Shown here: one piece after another, positions 7,302-15,864 of the stretch | Layout of the letters: each line of letters begins with the position of its first letter | Numbering within the stretch: the stretch's first letter is position 1 | Position numbers and translations under genes: made by a program | Notes under the pieces: model-generated | Told to the model about the DNA's origin: nothing | The model's database searches: none | The model's input: the letters and a program-made list of their open reading frames with translations, nothing else | Assembly (NCBI GenBank): GCA_000436755.1 | Contig: FR887314.1 | Coordinates: 1-35,378 of the forward strand | Reading direction: 5' to 3' | From: Clostridium sp. CAG:253 | GTDB taxonomy: Bacteria > Bacillota > Clostridia > Lachnospirales > Lachnospiraceae | Length of the DNA: 35,378 nt

Positions 7302-7685
7302 ATGTTAAAAATAGCAATTATAGCGGTAATGGCTGTATTTCTCGCTTTGCCATTAAAAAACAGTAAACCCGAATTTGGTACGATTATAATAATTTGCGGC
7401 TGTATTTTGATACTTGGATGTGCCGTGACTAAAATTGGCGGAATTATTGATGTTGTGGCAGGCGTAAAAAAATACATGGGTGATGAAGCTGTTTATCTGG
7501 GTATACTTATGAAAATAATAGCTATTACATATATTGCAGAATTCGGGGCAGCTATATGCAGAGATTCGGGATACAGTGCGATAGGCAATCAGGTAGAGTT
7601 TTTTGGAAAAATAATGATTCTTTCGGTAAGTATGCCGATAATTACAACATTGTTGGAGACTATCAGCAGTATTATGAGAAAGTAG
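7302..7685 (+). CDS. spoIIIAD: Stage III sporulation protein AD
   Basis: 127-aa membrane protein related to SpoIIIAC but longer. It has hydrophobic segments at about residues 3-19, 27-48 and 62-80, and a C-terminal one around ILSVSMPIITTLLETI. The stretch ITYIAEFGAAICRDSGYSAIGNQVEFFGKI is characteristic of the family. The gene follows spoIIIAC by 35 nt and ends 9 nt before spoIIIAE. It is predicted to assemble with AC in the channel base. Confidence 0.92.
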   Translation: MLKIAIIAVMAVFLALPLKNSKPEFGTIIIICGCILILGCAVTKIGGIIDVVAGVKKYMGDEAVYLGILMKIIAITYIAEFGAAICRDSGYSAIGNQVEFFGKIMILSVSMPIITTLLETISSIMRK

Positions 7686-7694
7686 AGGAAGGAT

Positions 7695-8771
7695 ATGTCA
7701 GGTGAGGTGTCGGAAAACGATGATATCTACAGTGAATTGATGGATGAAATATCATCAGATGATATACAGAATACAATTGATAATATACTGGGCAGTGAAA
7801 CGTTTGACTTTGAGGGGTACATAGGAAAGATAATAAATTCCGGACACGGATTATTTACGGATGATTTTTTTAAAGGGATAACTGATGGAATAGTTTCAAA
7901 TTTCAATAATGAAAAAGCAATGTATATCAATATAATATTTATTGCTGTCTCAGGTGCCCTGATAACAAATTTTTCAAAACTTCTTCAGGGAAAAAAAGTA
8001 GCACAGATGGGATTTTATACAATATACATATTATTTTTTGCAATATTATCCAATGCATTTATTCAGACAAGCAGTATCGCAATAGATACACTGTCAAAAA
8101 TATTTGATTTCATGAAAGTATTGTCACCGGCATATTTTATATGTATTTCCTTTACAAAAGGCGCAGGACTTGGTACAGGTTATTATCAGCTTGCACTTGT
8201 AATGATAACAGTTGCAGACGGTATTCTTTTAAATTTTGTGATTCCGGGCATTAAGGTTTATTTCTGGCTGCAGATAGCAAATCATTTGTCTGAGGAGGAT
8301 TTGTTTTCTAAAATGGCAGATTTTGTTAAAGATATTATCAGCTTTGTAATGAAGACAATGTCAATAATTCTCATGGGAATAAATGTTGTACAAGGTATGG
8401 TTGCACCGCTTGCCGCTGAAGCAAAAAATTCTTTTCTGGTGAAAATCGGGAGCTCGATTCCGGGTATAGGAAATGCGATAAGCAATGTCACAAGTTCGGT
8501 TCTTCTTGCGGGAAGGCTTGTAAAAAATGCGGTGGGTGTAACGGGAATAGTCGTGCTTGTGATACTTTGTGCAGCACCACTGTTAAAATTGTGGGTATCT
8601 GAATTTGCGTATAAAGGTCTGGCAGCAGTTTTGCAGCCGGTATCTGACAAAAGGATAGTAAACTGTCTTTCAATAACTGCTGATGCGATAAAACTGCTTG
8701 CCTATGCTGTCGGACTTGCAGGAATGTTTTTTGCGGTATCCATTGCGATTATAAGTGCAATGACCAATTAA
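7695..8771 (+). CDS. spoIIIAE: Stage III sporulation protein AE, no signal peptide
   Basis: 358-aa multispanning membrane protein of the mother-cell channel. After an acidic N-terminal region of about 75 residues come repeated hydrophobic segments with family landmarks such as the SPAYFICISFTKGAG region, ISFVMKTMSIILMGINVVQGMVAP, and the C-terminal KGLAAVLQPVSDKRIVNCL. The Bacillus protein is about 40 residues longer and starts with a signal peptide. Here the reading frame is closed by the spoIIIAD stop only 9 nt upstream, so no signal can be encoded in this frame. AGGAAGG directly precedes ATG 7695. Family assignment is firm; the topology of the N-terminal region is uncertain. Confidence 0.92.
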   Translation: MSGEVSENDDIYSELMDEISSDDIQNTIDNILGSETFDFEGYIGKIINSGHGLFTDDFFKGITDGIVSNFNNEKAMYINIIFIAVSGALITNFSKLLQGKKVAQMGFYTIYILFFAILSNAFIQTSSIAIDTLSKIFDFMKVLSPAYFICISFTKGAGLGTGYYQLALVMITVADGILLNFVIPGIKVYFWLQIANHLSEEDLFSKMADFVKDIISFVMKTMSIILMGINVVQGMVAPLAAEAKNSFLVKIGSSIPGIGNAISNVTSSVLLAGRLVKNAVGVTGIVVLVILCAAPLLKLWVSEFAYKGLAAVLQPVSDKRIVNCLSITADAIKLLAYAVGLAGMFFAVSIAIISAMTN

Positions 8772-8803
8772 CATCAATTGTGATTTAGTGTTTGGAGAGA
8801 TAT

Positions 8804-9340
8804 ATGAGGGAACTGATTTTTAATATTCTTATATTTACAATAGTAACATCGGTATTGAAGTGTCTTATTATTAAGGAGGAATATAAGCAGTATTTTCAAT
8901 TTTTCTGCGGCTTGATAATGGTATTGATAGTTATTACCCCTGTGATAAAATTTTTTGAGGCAGATACTGACTTTTACAATATTTTGAATAAACATATTTA
9001 CAGCAGCGAATTAAAAAATTCTGTAAGTGAGCTCGAAAATGCGGAGGGAAACTTAAAAAAGAGTGTTATATCCCAGTGTGAAAAAAAGATAGAAAAACAA
9101 GTTATGGGTATGGCAGAAAAAAATAATGTGACGTGCAGTGGTGTTGAGGTGAAAACAAAAACTAAAGGTGACGAACTTGAGATAGTCAGTGTTGTAGTAA
9201 ATACAAAAGCAGGGGCAGTTGCTGCCTATTCAAATACAGGTGAGGAGGTAAGCGTGCTTAATAAAAATGAAAAGAAACTTAGGACGGATATATGCAGCAA
9301 TTACATGTTAAAAAAGGAGGAAGTACAGATTTGGAAATAA
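8804..9340 (+). CDS. spoIIIAF: Stage III sporulation protein AF
   Basis: 178-aa protein with two N-terminal membrane segments (about residues 3-20 and 33-51, the second around CGLIMVLIVITPVIKFF) and a soluble C-terminal domain, the usual SpoIIIAF plan. The soluble part has the alternating pattern of a ring-building motif domain (CSGVEVKTKTKGDELEIVSV). ATG 8804 is chosen because GGAGAG (8794-8799) precedes it; an in-frame TTG at 8792 lies within that region and is less likely. The 3' end overlaps the spoIIIAG start. Confidence 0.88.
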   Translation: MRELIFNILIFTIVTSVLKCLIIKEEYKQYFQFFCGLIMVLIVITPVIKFFEADTDFYNILNKHIYSSELKNSVSELENAEGNLKKSVISQCEKKIEKQVMGMAEKNNVTCSGVEVKTKTKGDELEIVSVVVNTKAGAVAAYSNTGEEVSVLNKNEKKLRTDICSNYMLKKEEVQIWK

Positions 9341-9927
9341 ACATAAAAGATATGTTAAAGAATGTTTCAAAAGAAAAAACAAAAGGAAGTCTTATGCATG
9401 AAATTGGTATGGGTAAGATTATTATCATAATAGTGTGCGGGATAATTATTCTGGCCGGAAGTTTTCTTGACGGCAGTGGAAGTAAAAATTCATCATCAGA
9501 TGACGTGAGCAGTACATCAGGCAATGAACTTGGCGAAGATGAGGCTTTAAATGTGATGAATATATATGCAAAAAGACAGGAAAAAAAGCTTACAAAACTT
9601 CTTGAAAGCATGGATGGCGTAGGGCAGGCGAAAGTTATGGTGACGCTGGCGGAATCGGAGGAAAAAGTTGCACTTAAAGATACGGAACGCGGTGAAAATA
9701 AAGGAAAAGATTCGTCGGATATAAGTGAAAAAAGCGAGAGTGTGATATTTACAGACGGCGGTGATGAGAAGCCGTATGTTGTGAGCGTGACATCTCCTAA
9801 GATAGCGGGGGTGGCAATTGTATGTGAGGGAGCAGACGGTGGAAAAAAAGATAGTGAAATAATTGACATGGTAGGGGCATTATTTGGCATAGAGTCACAT
9901 AAAATCAAAGTAACGAAGATGGATTAA
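9331..9927 (+). CDS. spoIIIAG: Stage III sporulation protein AG
   Basis: 198-aa protein with one membrane segment (MGKIIIIIVCGIIILAGSFL) followed by a low-complexity serine-rich linker and a C-terminal ring-building motif domain. In the family this forms large rings between mother cell and forespore. The conserved KLLESMDGVGQAKVMVTL and PKIAGVAIVCEGAD segments are visible. I place the start at TTG 9331, with AGGAGG at 9315-9320 (10-nt spacer), overlapping the spoIIIAF stop by 10 nt. An in-frame ATG at 9292 would overlap AF by 49 nt and has no good binding site. Confidence 0.9.
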   Translation: MEINIKDMLKNVSKEKTKGSLMHEIGMGKIIIIIVCGIIILAGSFLDGSGSKNSSSDDVSSTSGNELGEDEALNVMNIYAKRQEKKLTKLLESMDGVGQAKVMVTLAESEEKVALKDTERGENKGKDSSDISEKSESVIFTDGGDEKPYVVSVTSPKIAGVAIVCEGADGGKKDSEIIDMVGALFGIESHKIKVTKMD

Positions 9928-9957
9928 TGCTTATTTTGACAAGGAGGTATTATTGAA

Positions 9958-10653
9958 ATGAAAAAATCAAGTCACAAAAACGGAATAGTTATCACTGCAC
10001 TTGCATTGATGATAATAGCAGCAGGGTATCTTAATTTTACGGGACAGAAGATAAGTACAAACGGAATAACTGCAAGACAGACAGCATCACCTGATGTTGT
10101 GAGTGAGGACACGGCAGATATTTCGGCGGAGGATATAGGAAATGATTCGGATACAGATGTGAGTTCAGAAGCAGACTCCGACGGAAAAAAAGACATTGAG
10201 TCGGATGACGGTTCCGAATACACAATTACCGACAGCGGTGAGGTTGTTGCATCCGAAGAAAATCCGGGTGAGGCAGTTATGGTATCAAACAATATAGGCT
10301 CAGATTATTTTGCTTCTTCAAAGTTAAACCGTGAGCAGACAAGAGCCAAAAACAAAGAAACACTCATGAACATAATCAATGATGACAAAATTGCTTCTGC
10401 CGACAAGAAAAGTGCGATAAAGCAGGTTGCAGCCATGACAAAAATTTCCGAAAAAGAAAATGCCGCTGAACTTATGCTGCAGGCAAAGGGATTTGAAAAT
10501 GCAATTGTGAGTATAAGTGACGGGAATGCGGATGTGGTAATAAGCTCTGAGGGTCTTACAAACCAGCAGATAGCACAGATAGAAGATATTGTAAAGAGAA
10601 AGACAGGGATTGCGGCAGATAAGATAGTAATTACGCCGGTGAATATGAAATAA
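9958..10653 (+). CDS. spoIIIAH: Stage III sporulation protein AH
   Basis: 231-aa protein with one N-terminal membrane anchor (GIVITALALMIIAAGYLNF), a long acidic Ser/Asp/Glu linker (about residues 45-105) and a C-terminal domain with YscJ-like ring-building fold, including SKLNREQTRAKNKETLMNII and VSISDGNADVVIS. It reaches across the intermembrane space to bind the forespore protein SpoIIQ. AAGGAGG (9941-9947) lies 10 nt before ATG 9958. Last gene of the spoIIIA operon. The acidic linker is longer than I expect from the Bacillus protein. Confidence 0.92.
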   Translation: MKKSSHKNGIVITALALMIIAAGYLNFTGQKISTNGITARQTASPDVVSEDTADISAEDIGNDSDTDVSSEADSDGKKDIESDDGSEYTITDSGEVVASEENPGEAVMVSNNIGSDYFASSKLNREQTRAKNKETLMNIINDDKIASADKKSAIKQVAAMTKISEKENAAELMLQAKGFENAIVSISDGNADVVISSEGLTNQQIAQIEDIVKRKTGIAADKIVITPVNMK

Positions 10654-10655
10654 TA

Positions 10656-10683
10656 TTGCAAAAGTCTGTGATTTTGATATAAT
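10656..10683 (+). promoter_or_regulatory. Sigma-A type promoter for asp23-nusB
   Basis: TTGCAA (10656-10661) and TATAAT (10678-10683) are 16 bp apart, starting immediately after the spoIIIAH stop. A small palindrome TGATAT-AATA-ATATCA overlaps the -10. This gives the housekeeping genes transcription independent of the sporulation operon. Confidence 0.55.
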
Positions 10684-10727
10684 AATATCATAATGCGCTG
10701 TTTTGTGCGACGAAGGAGGTAAACATT

Positions 10728-11084
10728 ATGGCAAAAGAACAGGGAGCAGAAGATATTGTTATGGAAAAAAAGGATATTGGAGAAGTAAAAATAGCTTCTG
10801 ATGTAGTGTCTGTTATTGCTGCTTTGGCAGCTACTGAAGTAGAAGGAGTAAGTTCCATGGCAGGCATGAATAAATTTGGTGTAAAAAATACAAAAGGTGT
10901 GCGTGTTATTATGAATGAAGGCCGTGTTCATGTTGATATGGTCATAAATGTGAAATACGGTTACAGTATTCCTAAGATTTCAAAACAGGTGCAGTCAAGA
11001 GTAGGTCAGCAGATAGAGACTATGACCGGGCTTAAAGTATCAGGAGTAAATGTCAGAGTTGCAGGCGTGAATCTTGATGCGTAA
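10728..11084 (+). CDS. Asp23/Gls24 family envelope stress protein
   Basis: 118-aa soluble protein of the Asp23/Gls24 (YloU-like) family, linked to cell-envelope homeostasis in Firmicutes. The stretch GEVKIASDVVSVIAALAATEVEGVSSM and the later VHVDMVINVKYGYSIPKI are typical. AAGGAGG precedes ATG 10728 by about 8 nt. In Clostridia this family often sits just upstream of nusB, as here. It has no membrane segment; membrane attachment in staphylococci depends on partner AmaP, not seen here. Confidence 0.88.
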   Translation: MAKEQGAEDIVMEKKDIGEVKIASDVVSVIAALAATEVEGVSSMAGMNKFGVKNTKGVRVIMNEGRVHVDMVINVKYGYSIPKISKQVQSRVGQQIETMTGLKVSGVNVRVAGVNLDA

Positions 11085-11108
11085 AAAATAAGGATGGAGT
11101 TATTATAT

Positions 11109-11519
11109 ATGACTAGAAGACAGATAAGAGAAAATTTGTATAAAATGCTTTTTCAGGTGGAATTTCATGACAAGGATTCACTTAAGAATCAAATGAATAT
11201 ATACCTTGAAGATTTAGAAGGTGCAAATGAAAAAGACAGAAAAGAGCTTACGGATAAATTCAACGAACTCGTAGAAAACCTGGAAAAGATAGATGCAAAG
11301 ATAGAGGAAAAGGCAGACGGATGGACGGTAAACAGAATAGCGAAGTCTGAACTTACTATTTTAAGACTTGGAATTTATGAGCTGCTTTATGTGGAAGATG
11401 TACCAAACAAAGTTGCCATAAATGAGGCAGTAGAACTTGCAAAATCATATGGTGCAGATAAGGCATCAGGTTTTATCAACGGAATACTTGCATCTGTTGT
11501 CAAAGAAATATCAGAATAA
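11109..11519 (+). CDS. nusB: Transcription antitermination protein NusB
   Basis: 136-aa all-helical RNA-binding factor that joins NusE (S10) on boxA of rRNA leaders. It begins TRRQIRENLYKMLFQVEF and ends with the highly typical LRLGIYELLYVEDVPNKVAINEAVELAKSYG and FINGILASV segments. ATG 11109 is supported by GGAG at 11096-11099. The in-frame ATG at 11094 overlaps that site and has none of its own. A terminator follows within 20 nt. Confidence 0.93.
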   Translation: MTRRQIRENLYKMLFQVEFHDKDSLKNQMNIYLEDLEGANEKDRKELTDKFNELVENLEKIDAKIEEKADGWTVNRIAKSELTILRLGIYELLYVEDVPNKVAINEAVELAKSYGADKASGFINGILASVVKEISE

Positions 11520-11537
11520 TTAAATAATATTTTGCAG

Positions 11538-11563
11538 AGGCAAAACAATGGTTTTGCCTTTTT
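11538..11563 (+). terminator. Rho-independent terminator after nusB
   Basis: AGGCAAAAC and GTTTTGCCT form a perfect 9-bp stem with an AATG loop followed by TTTT. It separates asp23-nusB from xseA, so xseA should have its own promoter or depend on read-through. Confidence 0.8.
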
Positions 11564-11599
11564 GCCTATTTTGAATATTGTACAGGAATGGGGATTGGC

Positions 11600-12799
11600 A
11601 TGGGACAGATAAGTTCGGTATCTCAAGTAAATATGTATATAAAAAATATGTTTATGAGAGACTACAGGTTAAATGATATTTCCGTAAAAGGAGAAATATC
11701 AAATTGTAAGTATCATTCGTCAGGACATATTTATTTTACGATAAAAGATAAAACCTCCCAGCTTTCGTGTGTTATGTTTGCCTCTATGAGAAAAAATCTG
11801 GAATTTAAACTTGAAGAGGGGCAGAGCGTTATTGTTGATGGGAATATAAGCGTGTATGAGCGTGACGGAAAATATCAGCTTTATGCAAGAAACATTACAA
11901 AAGAGGGGTTTGGAAAGTTATATGAAGAATATGAGAAATTAAAAAAGCGTCTCTTAGAGGAGGGGCTTTTTGATAAGTCTAAAAAAAGAAAAATTCCTGC
12001 ATATGCGGCAAAGATAGGTGTAGTTACCGCAAGAACAGGAGCTGTCATACAGGATATATGCAATGTTTCAAATAGAAGGAATCCTTATGTACAGATTATA
12101 TTGTATCCTGCAAAAGTTCAGGGGACAGGGGCAGCAGAGACTATAATAAAAGGGATAAAGTATTTTGAAAAAACTGATGTCGATACGATAATAATAGGAC
12201 GTGGCGGCGGTTCTATTGAAGATTTGTGGGCATTTAATGACGAGAAACTTGCGAGAGTTATTGCAGGATGCAAAAAACCGATAATAAGTGCCGTAGGACA
12301 TGAGACAGATACCACTATTGCCGACTATGCTGCTGATTTGAGAGCACCGACACCGTCGGCGGCAGCAGAACTTGCGGTATATTCATACAGGGAAACAGTG
12401 ATTGCATTGAGAGAGGCAGGGCATTCTTTAAGATGGCAGATGGAAAATATATTGAAAATTAAGAAGCTGAAACTTGCAGGTTATATAACTGTTATTCAGC
12501 ATGAAAGCCCTAAAAATCTTATAAATGACAGAAGAATGTTTGTAGCCGACATGCAGGAAAAGATAGAAAATCTTATGAGACAGAAACTGGTATCATCGAA
12601 GCACCAATTGGAGTTGTATATTCAGGAGATGAAAGGACTTTCACCACTTTATAAACTTCAGGGAGGTTATGCGTATGTCTCTGATGAGTCAGGCAGAAAT
12701 ATAAAGTCTGTTGATGAACTTAAAAAGGGTGAGCAGATAAATCTCGCATTTAAAGACGGATATGCGAAAGCAGTTATATCATCAAAGAAAAAGGCTTAA
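11600..12799 (+). CDS. xseA: Exodeoxyribonuclease VII large subunit
   Basis: 399-aa catalytic subunit of the single-strand exonuclease VII. The N-terminal OB-fold starts with ISSVSQVNMYIKNMF and includes GEISNCKYHSSGHIYFTIKD. The central catalytic domain has KIGVVTARTGAVIQDI, GRGGGSIEDLWAFNDE and AVGHETDTTIADYAADLRAPTPSAAAE. A coiled-coil region and a short C-terminal segment (LQGGYAYVSDE) complete the family plan. ATG 11600 is preferred because GGGG lies 6 nt before it and it matches the usual N-terminus; ATG 11588 abuts AGGA with no spacer. xseB follows after 18 nt. Confidence 0.94.
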   Translation: MGQISSVSQVNMYIKNMFMRDYRLNDISVKGEISNCKYHSSGHIYFTIKDKTSQLSCVMFASMRKNLEFKLEEGQSVIVDGNISVYERDGKYQLYARNITKEGFGKLYEEYEKLKKRLLEEGLFDKSKKRKIPAYAAKIGVVTARTGAVIQDICNVSNRRNPYVQIILYPAKVQGTGAAETIIKGIKYFEKTDVDTIIIGRGGGSIEDLWAFNDEKLARVIAGCKKPIISAVGHETDTTIADYAADLRAPTPSAAAELAVYSYRETVIALREAGHSLRWQMENILKIKKLKLAGYITVIQHESPKNLINDRRMFVADMQEKIENLMRQKLVSSKHQLELYIQEMKGLSPLYKLQGGYAYVSDESGRNIKSVDELKKGEQINLAFKDGYAKAVISSKKKA

Positions 12800-12817
12800 A
12801 GATATGGAGGACAGATA

Positions 12818-13015
12818 ATGGCGGCAAAAAAGATGTCATTGGAAGAATGTTTTGAAGGTTTGGACGATATTATAGTAGACTTGCAAAGTGGGGAACTTTC
12901 GCTGGAAGATTCATTCAAAAAATATGAAGAGGGGATGAAACTTATAAAAAAATGTACCGAAACTATAGACAAGGTAGAGAAAAAGCTTATTGTAGTTGAA
13001 AATGAGCAGGAATAA
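12818..13015 (+). CDS. xseB: Exodeoxyribonuclease VII small subunit
   Basis: 65-aa helical hairpin protein that binds the coiled coil of XseA. Key features are LEECFEGLDDIIVDLQSGELSLEDSFKKYEEGM, the family's defining segment. GGAGG lies 7 nt before ATG 12818. Typical length is 65-80 aa. The ispA start lies 13 nt downstream. Confidence 0.93.
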   Translation: MAAKKMSLEECFEGLDDIIVDLQSGELSLEDSFKKYEEGMKLIKKCTETIDKVEKKLIVVENEQE

Positions 13016-13028
13016 GGAAGGTAAGGAT

Positions 13029-13937
13029 ATGGAATTTATGGAAAATACAGTATTTAAACAGGAACAGGAAAAAAATATATCATATATAGAAGATGTGCTT
13101 AAAAACTACCTTCCTAAAAATCCGTCTTTTCAGAAAACGATATATGATGCAATGGAATACAGTGTTATGGCGGGCGGAAAACGCCTTCGTCCTATGATGA
13201 TGTATCAGGCATATAAGATGTTTGGCGGAGAAGATAAAGAACTTATAGAACCATTTATGGCTGCCATTGAGATGATTCATACATATTCTTTAGTGCATGA
13301 TGACCTCCCGGCTATGGATAACGATACTTACAGAAGAGGAAGAAAGACTACACATGTAGTGTACGGAGAGGATATGGGAATACTTGCTGGTGATGCATTG
13401 TTAAATTTTGCGTATGAGACGGCAATAAAGGGAGCATCGGCGGCCAAAGCTGCAAAAAATGCCATAAATGCTCTTGCTATATTATCTAAAAAAGCCGGCA
13501 TAATGGGAATGGTCGGCGGACAGGTTGTAGACGTTGAACTTACCGGAAAAAAACTTGATGAAGAAAGACTTGATTTTATTTTTAAATTGAAAACAGGCGC
13601 ACTTTTGGAAGCGTCTCTTATGGTGGGGGCAGCACTTGCAGGAGCAGATGAAAAATATATAGAACTTATGGAGCAGGCAGGCTTAAATATTGGAATGGCA
13701 TTTCAGATTCAGGATGATATACTGGATGTAACAAGTACAACAGAGGAACTTGGAAAACCGGTGCACAGTGATGAAAAAAACGACAAAACGACATATGTAT
13801 CACTTTATGGACTGGAAAAGTCTCATGAGGATGTAGAAAAATATTCAAAAAAGGCACTTTCAATAATGGAAGAACTGCCGTATGAAAATCAGTTTTTATA
13901 CACATTGATAGAAAAACTGATAAACAGAAGAAAATAG
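13029..13937 (+). CDS. ispA: Polyprenyl synthetase, farnesyl diphosphate synthase type
   Basis: 302-aa trans-prenyltransferase condensing IPP with allylic diphosphates. The first aspartate-rich motif is DDLPAMDND (Asp91, 92 and 97), preceded by the GGKRLRPMM segment. The second is QDDILD (Asp229, 230 and 233). The small residues before the first motif fit a short-chain (C15) product, but chain length is not proven. ATG 13029 has GGAAGG/AAGG upstream; an in-frame ATG at 12996 would overlap xseB. It forms an isoprenoid pair with dxs, 46 nt downstream. Confidence 0.92.
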   Translation: MEFMENTVFKQEQEKNISYIEDVLKNYLPKNPSFQKTIYDAMEYSVMAGGKRLRPMMMYQAYKMFGGEDKELIEPFMAAIEMIHTYSLVHDDLPAMDNDTYRRGRKTTHVVYGEDMGILAGDALLNFAYETAIKGASAAKAAKNAINALAILSKKAGIMGMVGGQVVDVELTGKKLDEERLDFIFKLKTGALLEASLMVGAALAGADEKYIELMEQAGLNIGMAFQIQDDILDVTSTTEELGKPVHSDEKNDKTTYVSLYGLEKSHEDVEKYSKKALSIMEELPYENQFLYTLIEKLINRRK

Positions 13938-13983
13938 AAAGTTGCTGTTTATTATATGCAGACAGTGGAATGGAGCAAATAAA

Positions 13984-15864
13984 TTGGGAAAATTACTTGA
14001 TAAGATAAATGAACCAAATGATATAAAAAAAATAGATTCTAAGGATTACAAAATTCTGGCAAAAGAGATAAGACAGTTTTTGGTGCACAAAATAAGTATG
14101 ACCGGCGGACATCTTTCATCAAATCTCGGTGCAGTCGAGCTTACCATGGCACTTCATCTTTGCCTTGATTTTCCTAATGATCATTTAGTATGGGATGTGG
14201 GACATCAGAGCTATACGCATAAACTGCTTACAGGCAGAAAAGCGGGTTTTGATACATTGAGACAGTTTGGAGGAATGAGTGGATTTCCAAAAAGAAGTGA
14301 AAGCGATTGTGATGCGTTTGATACCGGACACAGTTCAACTTCGATAAGCCTTGCTCTCGGTATGGCAAAGGCAAGAGACCTCAAAAATGAAAAAAGCAGA
14401 GTTTTTGCTGTTATAGGTGATGGCGCACTGTCGGGAGGTATGGCGTTTGAGGCGTTGAATAATGCGGCGAGATTAAAATCAAATCTTGTGATAGTTTTAA
14501 ATGATAACCAGATGTCCATATCAAAAAATGTAGGCGGAATGTCAAATTATCTTGGAAATATAAGAACGAATACAAATTATACAGGACTTAAAGAAGATGT
14601 AGAGAACAGATTGAGAAGCATGTCGCATATAGGCAATGTTCTTGCAGACCACATAAAAGGTGCAAAAGATATTGTGAAGAGACTGTTTGTGCCGGGAATG
14701 CTTTTTGAGGATATGGGGATAACTTACATCGGACCTATAGATGGACATGACGTCAGACAGATGGTTAATGCATTTGAAAATGCTTCAAAGCTGCAGAAGG
14801 CGGTTATAGTCCATGTATGCACAAAAAAAGGAAAAGGATATCTGCCGGCAGAAAATGATCCATCGGCATTTCACGGAGTTGCACCTTTTAAGCCAAGTGA
14901 CGGTTCGCTTAAAAATAAGGAAAAACAGCTGACATATACTTCTGTTTTCAGCAAAAAAATTGTTGAACTTGCAGACAGAGATGAAAATATAGCTGCTATT
15001 TCGGCTGCAATGCCGTCAGGAACAGGACTCAGTGCAATGGCAGCTAAATACCCCGACAGATTTTTTGATGTAGGTATAGCAGAAGAACATGCGGTTACAT
15101 TTGCAGCAGGTCTGGCAGCAATGGGAATGAAACCGGTAGTAGCAATATATTCGACATTTTTTCAGAGAGCTTACGACCAGATAATACATGATGTGTGTAT
15201 AGGAAAACTTCCGGTAGTATTTGCTGTTGACAGAGCAGGTCTTGTAGGAAGTGATGGAGAGACACACCAGGGAATATTTGACATTTCTTATTTTAACAGT
15301 ATGCCGAACATGACAGTCATGGCACCAAAAAATGTCTGGGAACTTGACAAGATGCTTGAATTTGCCGTGAATTTTGACGGTCCGATAGCTGTCAGGTATC
15401 CGAGAGGAAAGGCGTATACAGGCCTTGATGAATTTACAGACAACATAGAATACGGAAAAAGTGAAGTTATCGCTAAAGGTGGAGATATTGCACTTATAGC
15501 TGTCGGAAGTATGGTTGAGACAGCATGGGAAGTAAAAAAACTGCTTGAAGATAAAGGTGTTGATGTCAGTGTTGTGAATGCCAGATTTATAAAACCTATA
15601 GATGAAGCAATGCTTTCTGAAACGGTAAGCAGGCATCATTTTATTGTGACTATGGAAGAGGGAATTTTGACGGGAGGATTTGGGCAGTCTGTGTCTCATT
15701 GGTGTCAGGAGAATGCAAAGGACATGCCTGTTATCAAAAATATAGCATTGCCTGACAAATTCATAGAACACGGAAGTGTTGACTTATTAAAGAAAAAGTA
15801 TGAGATAGATGCTTTGAGCATAGCAAAGAAGATTGCTGAATGGAGGCAGAATGAAAGAGCATAA
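13984..15864 (+). CDS. dxs: 1-deoxy-D-xylulose-5-phosphate synthase
   Basis: 626-aa thiamine-diphosphate enzyme that makes DXP from pyruvate and glyceraldehyde 3-phosphate, the first step of the MEP pathway. The ThDP-binding motif runs from GDGALSGG (Gly145-Asp-Gly) to NDNQMSIS (about residues 173-180). The cofactor-activating glutamate is in AEEHAVTFAAGL (Glu367), and the C-terminal domain has RYPRGKAY and EEGILTGGFG. I choose TTG 13984, with GGAG 8 nt upstream; the frame is open to 13942 but lacks a better start. The 3' end overlaps tlyA by 14 nt. Confidence 0.95.
   Translation: MGKLLDKINEPNDIKKIDSKDYKILAKEIRQFLVHKISMTGGHLSSNLGAVELTMALHLCLDFPNDHLVWDVGHQSYTHKLLTGRKAGFDTLRQFGGMSGFPKRSESDCDAFDTGHSSTSISLALGMAKARDLKNEKSRVFAVIGDGALSGGMAFEALNNAARLKSNLVIVLNDNQMSISKNVGGMSNYLGNIRTNTNYTGLKEDVENRLRSMSHIGNVLADHIKGAKDIVKRLFVPGMLFEDMGITYIGPIDGHDVRQMVNAFENASKLQKAVIVHVCTKKGKGYLPAENDPSAFHGVAPFKPSDGSLKNKEKQLTYTSVFSKKIVELADRDENIAAISAAMPSGTGLSAMAAKYPDRFFDVGIAEEHAVTFAAGLAAMGMKPVVAIYSTFFQRAYDQIIHDVCIGKLPVVFAVDRAGLVGSDGETHQGIFDISYFNSMPNMTVMAPKNVWELDKMLEFAVNFDGPIAVRYPRGKAYTGLDEFTDNIEYGKSEVIAKGGDIALIAVGSMVETAWEVKKLLEDKGVDVSVVNARFIKPIDEAMLSETVSRHHFIVTMEEGILTGGFGQSVSHWCQENAKDMPVIKNIALPDKFIEHGSVDLLKKKYEIDALSIAKKIAEWRQNERA

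Noticed and set aside
15016..15771. Long minus-strand frame of 251 codons inside dxs
   Set aside because: Fully inside dxs, rich in Cys, Tyr and His as typical of an antisense shadow, and without a binding site.
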